From Pseudomonadota bacterium (GTDB lineage: Bacteria > Desulfobacterota > Desulfovibrionia > Desulfovibrionales > Desulfovibrionaceae): a DNA stretch of 64,000 nt. This document shows, one piece after another, positions 10,200 through 19,186 of this stretch. The stretch covers positions 186,001-250,000 of the forward strand of contig JAHIUW010000036.1 in assembly GCA_018816865.1 (NCBI GenBank), in the 5' to 3' direction. Position 1 is the first letter of the stretch. Every line of letters starts with the position of its first letter. The notes beneath the pieces are model-generated. The model made no database searches. It saw only the letters and a program-made list of their open reading frames with translations, and was not told the DNA's origin. The position numbers were made by a program, and so were the translations under genes.

Positions 10200-10934
10200 T
10201 CAATCCCGACCAGGCCACTCGAGCAAGGCCTGCGCCGCGCCACGCCCGTCATCCGCAACGAGGTCCGCACCCGCACCCAGCAGGTCCCGGCGCGAGCTGG
10301 AACCCGTCAACACCCCGACCGTCAGGGTCCCGGCCCGTTTGCCCGTCCTGATGTCAGAGACGTGATCACCGACCATGGCCGCCCTCCCGGGGCTGACCCC
10401 CAGCGCCTCCAGCGCGGCCAGGAGATGTCCGGGATCCGGCTTGACCCGGTGGACATCGTCACGGGTGAAGACACCATCGGTCAACTCCGCGGCATCGGGA
10501 AACACCTGGTACAGGGCCTTGGAACAGTTTCTGGTAATGATGGCCGTCCTGACCCCCTTTCCCCGCAGGCGGGTCAGCATCGGCCGCACAAAATCAAACA
10601 GCGCCCCGCACTGGGCGGCGGCGACCTCGATGTCCACGATGCGGCACTCCAGGCGATTGCGCAGGGCCTGCGCATCACCGGGGGCAATCCCCGGCTGGTG
10701 CACAAAAAGACTGTCCAGCCATTCCAGGGCCGGGGTGTCCCCTGCTGCTGCGATCCCGGGCAAGACCTCGCGGGCCAGGGCCAGAAGCTCTTCCTTCATG
10801 CCCCTGAAATCGATGGTCAGCGTTGCCAGGGTCCCGTCGAAATCGAAGACCAGGGCCTGAAGCTGCCTGCGGGGCCTCACGTTCCGGCCCCGGAAGGAGA
10901 CATCAAGCCTTCCCCCAGTCCTGTCCCCGCTCAA
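10200..10934 (-). CDS. HAD-family phosphatase (phosphoglycolate phosphatase-like)
   Basis: 244 residues from a TTG at 10934 that overlaps the upstream stop codon; a GTG at residue 20 is an alternative and the start is not certain. HAD motif I is LVFDFDGTLATL, motif II AIITRN, motif III around VKPDPGHLL, motif IV MVGDHVSDIRTGKRAG. The cap domain is helical. The family removes phosphate from small phosphorylated metabolites; the exact substrate is unknown. It appears translationally coupled to the DUF3179 gene before it. Confidence 0.75.
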   Translation of the reverse strand: MSGDRTGGRLDVSFRGRNVRPRRQLQALVFDFDGTLATLTIDFRGMKEELLALAREVLPGIAAAGDTPALEWLDSLFVHQPGIAPGDAQALRNRLECRIVDIEVAAAQCGALFDFVRPMLTRLRGKGVRTAIITRNCSKALYQVFPDAAELTDGVFTRDDVHRVKPDPGHLLAALEALGVSPGRAAMVGDHVSDIRTGKRAGTLTVGVLTGSSSRRDLLGAGADLVADDGRGAAQALLEWPGRD

Positions 10935-12043
10935 AACAATGTCCCGTCATTGCCCTGGCGGCCCCAGACGTTCGTGTAGGGATAAAAGGCCTTCCAGGCG
11001 AACCACATGCAATCCATGGCCGCCACCCGCTCCAGGGTCATGCCCCGCAAGCGGCCCTCGGTGGACTGACCCATGACGTTCCAGTGCGAGCGCGTCTCGA
11101 TGTCCACGATCGCGGAACCGGCCGTCTCGAAGTGCAGATTCCGGCCATCGGCCACGGCGCTGAAGACCCGAACCGCGTCCAGGGATTGGTCATAGATGGC
11201 CACCACCGGCGACAGGCCGAATTCCACGCTGGCCACCCCTTGCCGCTTGATCTCGGCCTCGATCAACGCCAGCGAGACCTCTCCCTCGGCCAGTCCGAGG
11301 ATTCGCTCCTTGGGGTGCAGGCTCGTGTCCACATGGGACAGCGGGTAGTAGGACCCACCTGTGTCGTAATAGGTCCCCGCCTTGGCGTACGACCCGTAAC
11401 GGTCCTTGCCGTACCGCACGCGATGGCCCGTCCGCCGGGAAAGCACCTGGGCTTGAGGATATTTTTTACTAGCCAGTTTCCAGCGGGTCCAGAGCAGGGG
11501 GAACCTTTCCAGTCGTTGCCCCTTGAGCGGTCCCTTGATGGCGATGCCCAGCAACTGCGGCCACCAGCTCATGGTGGCCCGGTCGTAGACCACGCGGTTT
11601 GAATTGATCAACAGGCCCATGGTTCCGAAGGTCGTGGAGTGGGGCCCGGCCTTGGCCAGATAGCCCGCCACGGATCCCGTCAATGGAGAATAGGTCACGC
11701 AGCGCCTGCGTCCCTGCTCGCTGATATTGAGCACCTCGTGCATCACCAGGATGCTCTGGGGATAGATGATGGCCTCGCCGCCCCCCCCGGGGGATTCCTC
11801 CACGAACACCACCTCGTTGGGATCAAGGAACAACGCGGCATCGGTCACGGGGATGAATTCGGGCCGGTCCACGGCAGGCGGCTTGTCACGCAGTTGGTCA
11901 TCGCCCACGGTGACGCGCGCAAGTTCCCCGATCGCGGATTCGGAAAGCCCGTCCTGGGCCCAAGCCGGAGAGCCGCAGACCTGGACCAGCAGCCCCAGCA
12001 TCAACGCCAGACGAAACAGAGACATATAATGGGTATTGATCAT
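10931..12043 (-). CDS. DUF3179 family exported protein
   Basis: 370 residues. An N-terminal signal peptide (FRLALMLGLLVQVCGSPAWAQ) sends it to the periplasm. Conserved DUF3179 features include YPQSILVMHEVLNI, a CVTYSPLTGSVAGY segment, GLLINSNRVVYDRATMSWWPQ and TGHRVRYGKDRYGSY. The family's function is unknown. The start at 12043 has AGGA five bases upstream; an internal ATG at 12025 has no ribosome site. The C-terminal stop overlaps the start of the HAD gene. Confidence 0.75.
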   Translation of the reverse strand: MINTHYMSLFRLALMLGLLVQVCGSPAWAQDGLSESAIGELARVTVGDDQLRDKPPAVDRPEFIPVTDAALFLDPNEVVFVEESPGGGGEAIIYPQSILVMHEVLNISEQGRRRCVTYSPLTGSVAGYLAKAGPHSTTFGTMGLLINSNRVVYDRATMSWWPQLLGIAIKGPLKGQRLERFPLLWTRWKLASKKYPQAQVLSRRTGHRVRYGKDRYGSYAKAGTYYDTGGSYYPLSHVDTSLHPKERILGLAEGEVSLALIEAEIKRQGVASVEFGLSPVVAIYDQSLDAVRVFSAVADGRNLHFETAGSAIVDIETRSHWNVMGQSTEGRLRGMTLERVAAMDCMWFAWKAFYPYTNVWGRQGNDGTLF

Positions 12044-12202
12044 GACATCCTCATCGGACGGCAGACCCCTCGGCTTTACCGTCCCCCTTCCAAGCTGCCC
12101 TCAGGCATACGTCATCCCGGGCATTTCTCAAAGTCCGGACAGAGCCGCTCCCTTCCCCAGACCAAACTTTTTTTCTTCTCAATACCCAGATATTCATAGA
12201 CA

Positions 12203-12255
12203 TGACATTAAAGCCAGCAGAGACAGTTCAACTGTCTATTTACATTTTAATGTCA
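12203..12255. promoter_or_regulatory. Nested dyad operator before the RHH gene
   Basis: TGACATTAAA (12203-12212) pairs with TTTAATGTCA (12246-12255). Exactly centred inside is a second repeat, AGACAGT (12221-12227) and ACTGTCT (12231-12237), with a TCA centre. The two spacers are 8 bases each, so all four half-sites share one dyad axis at 12229. The right arm overlaps the -35 element of a good promoter. This fits an operator bound by a multimeric repressor such as the adjacent ribbon-helix-helix protein (inference). Confidence 0.6.
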
Positions 12256-12267
12256 AGTATGTTAAAT
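12239..12267 (+). promoter_or_regulatory. Sigma-70-like promoter for the RHH gene
   Basis: TTTACA at 12239-12244, a 17-base spacer, and TTAAAT at 12262-12267, about 90 bases before the start at 12355. It overlaps the right half of the nested dyad. The rest of the 310-base gap 12044-12354 shows no gene. Confidence 0.6.
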
Positions 12268-12354
12268 CCTGCACAGTCAAATTGATACGGGCGAGAGGCT
12301 TTGATTCCAGGCAGTTACACGGACAGCCCTCGCCACCCGGTTCGGGAGAATGTC

Positions 12355-12537
12355 ATGGCCGATGAGGACAAAAAGCAGCTCACACTGCGCATCCCTCAGG
12401 AAGTGCACAAGAAACTGCGCATCTTGGCGGCCCTGCACGACCAGACCATGACGGATTACTTCATTGAGTTGGTTGAAGTGGCTTACCGGAAAGAATCCAA
12501 AGACACCGGGCCGGTCCAACTCAAACTTCCCACGTAG
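12355..12537 (+). CDS. Small ribbon-helix-helix protein
   Basis: 60 residues. KQLTLRIPQEVHKKLRILAALHD followed by MTDYFIELVEVA has the strand-helix-helix pattern of Arc/CopG-type DNA-binding proteins, with alternating side chains QLTLRI in the DNA-contacting strand. GGGAG precedes ATG 12355 by seven bases. It probably acts as a dimeric repressor in the cytoplasm; the nested dyad upstream suggests autoregulation. It is followed after 15 bp by a 133-residue protein of unknown role, which is likely co-transcribed. It does not look like a classical antitoxin pair because the partner is not toxin-like. Confidence 0.7.
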   Translation: MADEDKKQLTLRIPQEVHKKLRILAALHDQTMTDYFIELVEVAYRKESKDTGPVQLKLPT

Positions 12538-12552
12538 GGGCAGGAGAGGGGC

Positions 12553-12954
12553 ATGAGTGAAGCAAGAACCGCAGGAGTTACGGGTCCCATGAAATCCATC
12601 ACATTGGATAACGATGGCGGTGCGAGCATCTCCTTCAGGGGGGCGCTCTATGCCCAGACCTCCTTTTTCGAGGAAAACACCGGGGTTCTCACCAAGCAGG
12701 AACTCTACTCCACCGAGGAGGGCGAACAGGCCTTTGCCATCATTGCCTCGGACGGCGACACCAAGCGCAAAAGCGCCTATCTGGTCAAGCGCCGGGGAGA
12801 GAACTGCCTGATGTCAAATGGCGAGCAGGAGCTTTCCCTGCCCTACGAATGGCTGATGATGTACACCCAGGCCCTGTGGGACATCGATCTGGACCAGCAG
12901 CGCAAGGCCTGCAACGCCGGCAGCGCGGTCTCCGATATTTCCGCCAACCAATAG
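12553..12954 (+). CDS. Conserved hypothetical protein
   Basis: 133 residues, acidic, soluble, with no signal peptide or membrane segment. The middle part alternates short strands (GGASISFRGALYAQTSFFEEN, then EQAFAIIASDGDTKRKSAYLVKR) and looks like a small beta-domain, ending with a helix around EWLMMYTQALWDID. I do not recognise the family. A strong AGGAGAGGGG lies before ATG 12553. It is the second gene of the operon with the ribbon-helix-helix protein and is closed by a strong terminator. Confidence 0.65.
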   Translation: MSEARTAGVTGPMKSITLDNDGGASISFRGALYAQTSFFEENTGVLTKQELYSTEEGEQAFAIIASDGDTKRKSAYLVKRRGENCLMSNGEQELSLPYEWLMMYTQALWDIDLDQQRKACNAGSAVSDISANQ

Positions 12955-12972
12955 CCTTCCCCCTTTGAATCC

Positions 12973-13000
12973 AAGCCCCCGCCTGCGGGGGCTTTTTTTT
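12973..13000 (+). terminator. Rho-independent terminator
   Basis: AAGCCCCCGC / GCGGGGGCTT stem with a small loop, followed by eight T residues. It ends the RHH/hypothetical operon. Confidence 0.92.
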
Positions 13001-13103
13001 GCCGCTTCACGGCTTTGTCACAGCCGCGCCACACGATCGACGACCAAAGAGCGCAGAACTGTCTGCAAATGTAAGAGAAACACAACCAGAGGAGGAAACT
13101 GGC

Positions 13104-13286
13104 GTGACGCTCCTTTTCCCCAACGCCCAGGACAGAGGCAAAGTGATTGAGGTGCCCTGCCCCTGTTGCAACGCAACACTTCAGACCCCTTACGCCGAGA
13201 AAAAACGCACCGCTGAGGTCTGCGGCCGTTGCAACCGTCTCTTCCACGTCCAGATCTTCAGGAGTGGAACCATCATCGTTGAATAG
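13104..13286 (+). CDS. Small zinc-ribbon protein
   Basis: 60 residues from GTG 13104, chosen because AGAGGAGGAAA lies directly upstream; the upstream in-frame extension reads through non-coding sequence. Two CxxC knuckles, CPCC at about residue 19 and CGRC at about 40, are spaced as in a zinc ribbon. The rest is short beta strands (EVPCPCCNATLQTPY, LFHVQIFRSGTIIVE). A role in nucleic-acid or protein binding is possible but not shown. It stands alone between a terminator and the DMT exporter gene. Confidence 0.65.
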   Translation: MTLLFPNAQDRGKVIEVPCPCCNATLQTPYAEKKRTAEVCGRCNRLFHVQIFRSGTIIVE

Positions 13287-13408
13287 CCATCCAATTCCCT
13301 CGTGGCCGCCCAGCGCAGCACTTGCACCCGCCGCCCCTCCCAGGCGGCGTGTTCCGTTTCCTCGCCAAGATTGCCATCGCTCCCGAATCGAGGTAATTGA
13401 CGCGGCCT

Positions 13409-14314
13409 ATGCAGCCACGCGCCATCAAAGCCAATATCTTTCTGCTGATCACCGCCATCGTCTGGGGTACCGGGTTCGTCGCCCAGCGCTCGGGCATGGA
13501 CTATGTCGGACCCATGATCTTCAACGCCGTACGCTTCGCCATCGGCGCGTTGTCCCTGGTACCGCTGGTCATCTGGTCCTCACGCCGGGGCCCCACACTG
13601 CCTCCGGGCGAGGCGGCCAGCAGAGGATTCGCCCTTCGCGGCGCCATGATCGCCGGAACGATCCTCTTCCTGGGCGTGGCCCTGCAACAAATCGGACTGG
13701 TCCACACCACAGCAGCCAAAGGCGGCTTCATCACCGGCCTGTACGTGGTCTTCGTGCCTTTTCTCGGACTGCTCATCGGCCAGCGCCCCGGCCTGGGCGG
13801 CGCACTGGGAGCGGCTGTTGCCGCGGCAGGCCTGTACCTGCTGTCCGTGACCGCGGACTTCAGCCTGGCCCCGGGCGACTCCTGGGTACTGGTCAGCGCG
13901 GTCTTCTGGGCAGTGCATGTGCTGACCCTGGGCTGGCTCTCCCCAAAAATGGACTGCATCAAACTGGCCTTCGGGCAGTTTGCCTTCTGCTCACTGTTGC
14001 ACTTCATCGCCGCCTTTCTGACCGAAGAGGTCACCATCGCCTCCCTGCAGGCGGGCTGGTTCCCCATCGTCTACGGCGGCATCATGCCCGTGGGTGTGGC
14101 CTACACCCTGCAGGTCGTTGCCCAAAAGGACGCCGCCCCGACCCACGCCGCCGTGATCCTGAGCCTGGAGGCCGTGTTCGCGGCCCTGGGCGGTTGGTTG
14201 ATCCTGGGCGAATCCATGTCCGGCCGCGGGCTCTTCGGCTGCGCACTGATGCTCTGTGGAATGCTCGTCGCCCAGCTCTGGCCAACCAAGCAAAGGCCAA
14301 CGGAAACCGTTTAA
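13409..14314 (+). CDS. EamA/DMT-family exporter
   Basis: About 301 residues with ten predicted membrane helices in two EamA repeats. The first begins ANIFLLITAIVWGTGFVAQR and the second begins around DSWVLVSAVFWAVHVLTLGW; the end has HAAVILSLEAVFAALGGWLILGE, a typical second-repeat motif. The family moves metabolites such as amino acids or drugs across the inner membrane; the substrate is unknown. ATG 13409 is likely, while a TTG at 13397 is closer to GAGGT and remains possible. The next gene (marR) has its own promoter. Confidence 0.85.
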   Translation: MQPRAIKANIFLLITAIVWGTGFVAQRSGMDYVGPMIFNAVRFAIGALSLVPLVIWSSRRGPTLPPGEAASRGFALRGAMIAGTILFLGVALQQIGLVHTTAAKGGFITGLYVVFVPFLGLLIGQRPGLGGALGAAVAAAGLYLLSVTADFSLAPGDSWVLVSAVFWAVHVLTLGWLSPKMDCIKLAFGQFAFCSLLHFIAAFLTEEVTIASLQAGWFPIVYGGIMPVGVAYTLQVVAQKDAAPTHAAVILSLEAVFAALGGWLILGESMSGRGLFGCALMLCGMLVAQLWPTKQRPTETV

Positions 14315-14386
14315 AACCAGCTGGTTTCCCGCCCCTCCCCGCCAACACTGGCCTCAAGACAGGCGGCATAGCCCTTGGTTTCCCCG

Positions 14387-14416
14387 TTGACACGACAACA
14401 CCCCCCCGGATAGTTT
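14387..14416 (+). promoter_or_regulatory. Promoter of the marR-RND operon
   Basis: Consensus TTGACA at 14387-14392, an 18-base spacer, and TAGTTT at 14411-14416. It lies 36 bases before the marR start. Confidence 0.6.
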
Positions 14417-14429
14417 CGCCTACAACTAT
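14410..14429. promoter_or_regulatory. Likely MarR operator
   Basis: Perfect inverted repeat ATAGTT-N8-AACTAT. It covers the -10 element and the start of transcription of the efflux operon, the usual place for MarR autorepression. Binding by the adjacent MarR protein is inferred. Confidence 0.55.
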
Positions 14430-14451
14430 TTCACTCACAGGAATCGCATCC

Positions 14452-14910
14452 ATGTCTGACACTAGGTTTTTTCTCGACGACTCAGTGGCCTATGCCATCG
14501 CCCGCACGGGCAAGGCCATCAAGTTCGAGCTGCGCCGCTATTTCCGCGAGGCCGGCATCGACGTCACCTCCGAGCAATACGCCCTGCTGTGCCGCCTCTG
14601 GGAAAGGGAAGGCCGCTCGCAGAAGGAGTTGGCCGAATGCTCCTTCAAGGACACGGCCAATATCACACGCATGATCGACGTGCTTGAGGGCAAAGGCATC
14701 GTCTACCGCGAACGCGATTCCAAGGACCGCCGCACCTACCGCATCTTCCTGACCCCGCAGGGCAAGGAACTGAAGGAGACGGTCACGCCCATCGTGCTGG
14801 CCCAGGGCGAACGCGCCTACTCCTGCCTGACCGAAGAGGAACAGCGCAACCTGCTGGAAATGCTCAACAGGCTGTACAATCACATCAGTTATATGCGCGA
14901 CAACGACTAG
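14452..14910 (+). CDS. MarR-family transcriptional regulator
   Basis: 152 residues. The winged helix-turn-helix is at about residues 30-110: TSEQYALLCRLWEREGRSQKELAE, then the wing DSKDRRTYRIFLTPQGKEL, which carries the conserved DxR of MarR proteins. The N- and C-terminal helices form the dimer interface. MarR proteins repress efflux genes and let go on binding a phenolic or other ligand. The membrane fusion protein gene starts 19 bp downstream, so this is the first gene of a regulator-MFP-RND operon. AGGA precedes the start. Confidence 0.9.
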   Translation: MSDTRFFLDDSVAYAIARTGKAIKFELRRYFREAGIDVTSEQYALLCRLWEREGRSQKELAECSFKDTANITRMIDVLEGKGIVYRERDSKDRRTYRIFLTPQGKELKETVTPIVLAQGERAYSCLTEEEQRNLLEMLNRLYNHISYMRDND

Positions 14911-14929
14911 TTGCCGCACAGGGGGAATA

Positions 14930-15994
14930 ATGAAGACCTTCTTCCGTACGCTCATTGCGCTGATCGTCCTGACCCTGCCCGCAGGGGCCATTGCCCAGGA
15001 CAAGCCCCAGGGCCCCCCGCCCTCTCTGGTTGAAACCGCCGCATCCAGAACCGACAATGTGGCTCCGCGCTCCAATTTCGTAGGCACGGTCTATTATCCC
15101 GAAGTCTCGGAAGTCGCCTCCGAAGTGGCGGGCCGGATACTGGACGTGCATTTCGAGGAAGGTCGGCGCGTGACCGCCGGAGCCAACTTGGTGACCATGG
15201 ACACGGTCCTGGCCGCCAAGCGCCTGGCCGTTGCCCAGGGCTATCTGGACGAAGCCAAGGCGGCGCAGAAGCTTGCAGCAATCGAGCTGGAACGCCGTGA
15301 AAAACTGCTCGCAAGCGGGTCCATCGCCACCCAGGAATTCGACAACGCCTTCTATTCCATGCAGGAAATCCTGAGCAGGACCCGCGCCCTGCAGGCCGAA
15401 GCCGACAGGCTGCGCCTGGAGATCGCCAAGTCCGGGGTTCCGGCGCCGTTTTCCGGCATCGTCCTGCAGCGCAAGGCGGATCGGGGGGAATGGCTCACCG
15501 CCGGGGCCGTGGTGGCCACCGTGGCCCTGGACAAGGCCATGGACGTGATCATCAACGTCCCGGAAACCGTGCTGCCCTTTGTGGCCCAGGGCCAGGATGT
15601 GGAAGTCACCATCGGCGACACGAGGATCAAGGGCTTGGTGCATGCCGTCATCCCCCAGGGAGACGTCGGCACCCGCACCTTCCCGATCAAGATCCGGGTG
15701 CCCGGCGAGGGCCTTGCCCAAGGCATGCAGGCCACGGCCCACCTGCCCGTGGGCGCAGAGGTCCAGGCAGTGATCGTGCCCCGAGACGCGGTGGTCATGC
15801 TGCGCGGCCAGAACATGGTCTTTGCCGTGGCCCAGGGCCAGGCCCAGATGATCCCCGTCCAGGTGATCGCCTATCAGGGTCTTTGGGCCGCAGTGGAAGG
15901 TCCGGGACTTGCCGCAGGCCAGGATGTGGTGATCAAGGGCAATGAACGTTTGTACCCCGGTGCTGCCGTCCGCACGGCTGGCCCCAAGCAGTAG
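14930..15994 (+). CDS. RND efflux periplasmic adaptor (membrane fusion protein)
   Basis: 354 residues. It has an N-terminal signal peptide (FFRTLIALIVLTLPAGAIAQ). The split lipoyl domain is seen as EVAGRILDVHFEEGRRVTAG and APFSGIVLQRKADRGEWL on either side of a coiled-coil hairpin (about residues 95-155), followed by the beta-barrel and membrane-proximal domains. It links the inner-membrane RND pump to an outer-membrane channel. No tolC-like gene lies in this operon, so the channel must be supplied from elsewhere. Co-transcribed with marR and the pump gene. Confidence 0.92.
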   Translation: MKTFFRTLIALIVLTLPAGAIAQDKPQGPPPSLVETAASRTDNVAPRSNFVGTVYYPEVSEVASEVAGRILDVHFEEGRRVTAGANLVTMDTVLAAKRLAVAQGYLDEAKAAQKLAAIELERREKLLASGSIATQEFDNAFYSMQEILSRTRALQAEADRLRLEIAKSGVPAPFSGIVLQRKADRGEWLTAGAVVATVALDKAMDVIINVPETVLPFVAQGQDVEVTIGDTRIKGLVHAVIPQGDVGTRTFPIKIRVPGEGLAQGMQATAHLPVGAEVQAVIVPRDAVVMLRGQNMVFAVAQGQAQMIPVQVIAYQGLWAAVEGPGLAAGQDVVIKGNERLYPGAAVRTAGPKQ

Positions 15995-16039
15995 ACAACC
16001 TCCCCAAGCCGCATCCCGGAGATGCGGATGGAGCGCCCC

Positions 16040-19000
16040 ATGGATATCATCCGCTCTTCCATCGACAAGCCCGTCACGGTCCTGGTGGGCATCATTCTGA
16101 TTGTGCTCTTCGGACTCATCGGCCTGTTCGGCCTGCCCTACCAGCTGACCCCCACGGTCACGGAACCCGAGATCACGGTGACCACCACCTGGTCCGGGGC
16201 CACGCCCTACGAGATCGAACGGGACATCATCGAAGAACAGGAAGATGTGCTCAAGGGCATCCCCGGCCTGAAGGAGATGGAGAGCACTTCCAAAAATTCC
16301 TCGGGCGAACTGACCCTGACCTTCAAGATCGGCACGGACGCCGACGACGCCCTGCTGCGGGTCTCCAACAAATTGAACGAGGTGCCGTCCTACCCCGCCA
16401 CGGCGGACAAGCCTGTGATCACCGCCACGGGTTCCGCCGCGTCCCCGGTGATCTGGCTGATCTTGAAGACCGAGCCCGGCAACGAACGGCCCATTGAGAC
16501 CTACAAGACCTTTTTCGAGGACCGGGTGCGCCAGTATCTGGAGCGTGTGGAAGGCGTGGCCGACCTGTTCATCGGCGGCGGCACCGAACGAGAGATGCAC
16601 GTTATCGTCGACCCCGCCAAACTGGCCGCGCACGGCCTGAGCATCCCCGACATGATCGCCGTGCTGCAGTCGGAAAACGTGAATATCTCGGCCGGCAACA
16701 TGAGCCTGGGCCGCCGCGAATACCGCATCCGCTCCGTGGGCGAGTTCAAGACCCCGGAACAGATCGAAGCCGTGGTCATCCGCTCCACCGGCCAGGAGCG
16801 CACCACCGTGGGCGACGTGGGCCGGGCCGCATACGGTTTTGAGACCCGCACCTCGGCCATGATGCACAACAACGAGCCGGGCATCGCCGTGGGCGTCAAG
16901 CCCGATACAGGGGCCAACATCCTGGAGATGACCGACCAGGTCTCCGAGGTCGTCGCCGAACTGAACAGCGGCATCCTCAAGGACAACGGCATCCGCATCG
17001 ACTGGACCTATGATCAGCGGCCCTACATCAACGGAGCCATCGGCCTGGTTCAGCAGAACATCATCGTGGGCGGCATCCTGGCCGTGCTGGTGCTGATCAT
17101 CTTCCTGCGCAGCCTGTCGTCCACGGTCATCGTGGCCGTGGCCATCCCCATCTCCATCATCGGCACCTTTATCTTCATGAAGCTCTTCGGGCGCAACCTG
17201 AACGTGGTCTCCCTGGCGGGCATCTCGTTCGCCGTGGGCATGCTCGTGGACAACGCCATCGTGGTTCTGGAAAACATCGACCGCCACCGCAAGCAGCTGG
17301 GTAAGAAAGCGGCGCTGGCGGCCTACGACGGCACCAGGGAAGTCTGGGGCGCAGTGCTGGCCTCCACCCTGACCACCGTGGCGGTTTTTTTGCCCGTGGT
17401 GTTCATCGAAGAAGAGGCGGGGCAGCTGTTCAAGGACATCGCCATTGCCGTGACCTGTGCAGTGACCATCTCCATGTTCGTCTCCGTGTCCGTGATCCCC
17501 ATGTTCGCCAAGCAACTCTTCAGCCTGTCGGAAAAACGGGCCAACGGAAAAGAATTCGAACTGCGCATCCTGAAACCCCTGACCGGACTGGGCAGGGGCA
17601 TGGCCGACTGGATCATGGGACTGGTGCAGACCTGCATCAGCAACACGGCCACTCGCCTGACCACCATCCTGGTCCTCACGGGGCTGGCCATCGGCCTCTC
17701 CTGGCTGTTCATGCCCAAGATGGAGTACCTGCCCCAGGGCAACCGCAACCTGCTGCTCTCCGTCCTGATCCCCGCCCCGGGCATGTCCGTGAACGAACGT
17801 CTGGACTGGGGCGACCAGATCTTTAACATGGCCGGCCCGTTCCTGGGCCAGGACGAGGTCAACGGTCTGCCCGGCATCAGAGATCTGTTCTATGTGGGTA
17901 CGCCCGGATTCAACATCTTCGGCGTGGTCTCCACTCGGGATCAACGGGGCAAGGAACTGCTCGGCCCCATGATGGGCTGGTCCAACTCCCTGCCGGGGGT
18001 CTACGGTTTCAGCTTCCAGGCGGGCATCTTCCAGAACCAGATTGGCGGAGACCGGACCATCGACGTGGATCTGACCGGAGCTGACCTGGAAACCATGGCC
18101 GGGGCGGCGCAGAACTTGTTCCTGACCATCCCCGGAGCCATGCCCGGGTCCCAGGTGCGCCCGGTGCCGTCCTTCGAGTTGACCTTTCCGGAAGTCCACC
18201 TCGCCCCGCTGCGCGACCGCCTGAAGGCCGCGGGAATGACCGCCCAGGGCCTTGGCATCTCCACCGACGTGCTCATGGACGGACGCAAGGTGGGCGACTT
18301 CAAGGAAGAGGGCCAGTCCTCCATCGACCTGGTGCTCAAGGCCTCGGAGCAGGACATCTCGACCCCCGAAGAACTCTATGGGACGATGCTGTCCACCCCG
18401 GACGGCAAGCTGCTGCCCCTCTCCTCCCTGGCCCAATTAACGCGCACCACCGGCATCAACGAGATTCGCCACCGGGAGCGCAACAGGACCTTCACCCTGC
18501 AGGTCACCCCGCCCGAGAGCATCCCCCTGGAAGAAGCCATGGACATGATCCAGGACACCATCGTCCCTGAGATGCGGGCCAAAGGCACGCTTCAGGGGAT
18601 CAAGATCGGGCTCTCCGGGGCTGCCGACAAACTGACCGTCACCCGGCAGGCCCTGCAATGGAACTTCATCCTGGCCGTGGTCATCATCTACCTCTTGATG
18701 TCCTCGCTGTTCGGCAATTTCTTCTACCCGCTGATCATCCTGTTCACCGTGCCCCTGGCGGCGGCGGGCGGATTCATTGGCCTGAAGCTGGAGAACCTGC
18801 TGCTCGCCGCACAACCCCTGGACGTGCTGACCATGCTGGGCTTCGTGATCCTGATCGGCGTCGTGGTCAACAACGCCATCCTCATCGTACACCAGTCCCT
18901 GAACAACCTGCGCGAAGGCGGCCTGGCCCCCATGGAGGCGGTGCTCGAATCGGTGCGCACTCGCCTGCGGCCCATCTATATGAGTGCCATGACCTCCATC

Positions 19001-19186
19001 TTCGGCATGCTGCCCCTGGCTGTCTGGCCCGGTCCGGGTTCTGAACTGTACCGCGGGCTTGGCGCGGTGATCCTGGGTGGATTGGCCCTGTCCACGGTAT
19101 TCACCGTCTTCGTCATCCCCTCGCTGTTGATGTTCTTTATCGGCATGGAGAAACAGGGGACCGCACCCGCCAGCCCCCGACCATAG
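16040..19186 (+). CDS. RND-family efflux permease (HAE1/AcrB-like)
   Basis: 1048 residues, the usual length. It carries twelve membrane helices: one near residues 15-35, groups at about 335-530 and 870-1040, with two large periplasmic loops. Recognisable motifs include GATPYEIERDIIEEQEDVLKG, AGISFAVGMLVDNAIVVLEN in helix 4 and MLGFVILIGVVVNNAILIVH in helix 10. It expels toxic compounds by proton antiport. Three ATGs at 16022, 16028 and 16040 are possible; 16040 has GGAG at the best distance. It ends the MarR-controlled operon. Confidence 0.93.
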   Translation: MDIIRSSIDKPVTVLVGIILIVLFGLIGLFGLPYQLTPTVTEPEITVTTTWSGATPYEIERDIIEEQEDVLKGIPGLKEMESTSKNSSGELTLTFKIGTDADDALLRVSNKLNEVPSYPATADKPVITATGSAASPVIWLILKTEPGNERPIETYKTFFEDRVRQYLERVEGVADLFIGGGTEREMHVIVDPAKLAAHGLSIPDMIAVLQSENVNISAGNMSLGRREYRIRSVGEFKTPEQIEAVVIRSTGQERTTVGDVGRAAYGFETRTSAMMHNNEPGIAVGVKPDTGANILEMTDQVSEVVAELNSGILKDNGIRIDWTYDQRPYINGAIGLVQQNIIVGGILAVLVLIIFLRSLSSTVIVAVAIPISIIGTFIFMKLFGRNLNVVSLAGISFAVGMLVDNAIVVLENIDRHRKQLGKKAALAAYDGTREVWGAVLASTLTTVAVFLPVVFIEEEAGQLFKDIAIAVTCAVTISMFVSVSVIPMFAKQLFSLSEKRANGKEFELRILKPLTGLGRGMADWIMGLVQTCISNTATRLTTILVLTGLAIGLSWLFMPKMEYLPQGNRNLLLSVLIPAPGMSVNERLDWGDQIFNMAGPFLGQDEVNGLPGIRDLFYVGTPGFNIFGVVSTRDQRGKELLGPMMGWSNSLPGVYGFSFQAGIFQNQIGGDRTIDVDLTGADLETMAGAAQNLFLTIPGAMPGSQVRPVPSFELTFPEVHLAPLRDRLKAAGMTAQGLGISTDVLMDGRKVGDFKEEGQSSIDLVLKASEQDISTPEELYGTMLSTPDGKLLPLSSLAQLTRTTGINEIRHRERNRTFTLQVTPPESIPLEEAMDMIQDTIVPEMRAKGTLQGIKIGLSGAADKLTVTRQALQWNFILAVVIIYLLMSSLFGNFFYPLIILFTVPLAAAGGFIGLKLENLLLAAQPLDVLTMLGFVILIGVVVNNAILIVHQSLNNLREGGLAPMEAVLESVRTRLRPIYMSAMTSIFGMLPLAVWPGPGSELYRGLGAVILGGLALSTVFTVFVIPSLLMFFIGMEKQGTAPASPRP

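Noticed and set aside
14885-18436. A 1183-codon minus-strand open frame antisense to the RND genes
   Set aside because: It is rich in His, Gly and Gln and has no domain; it is the mirror of high-GC coding sequence of the MFP and RND permease genes.
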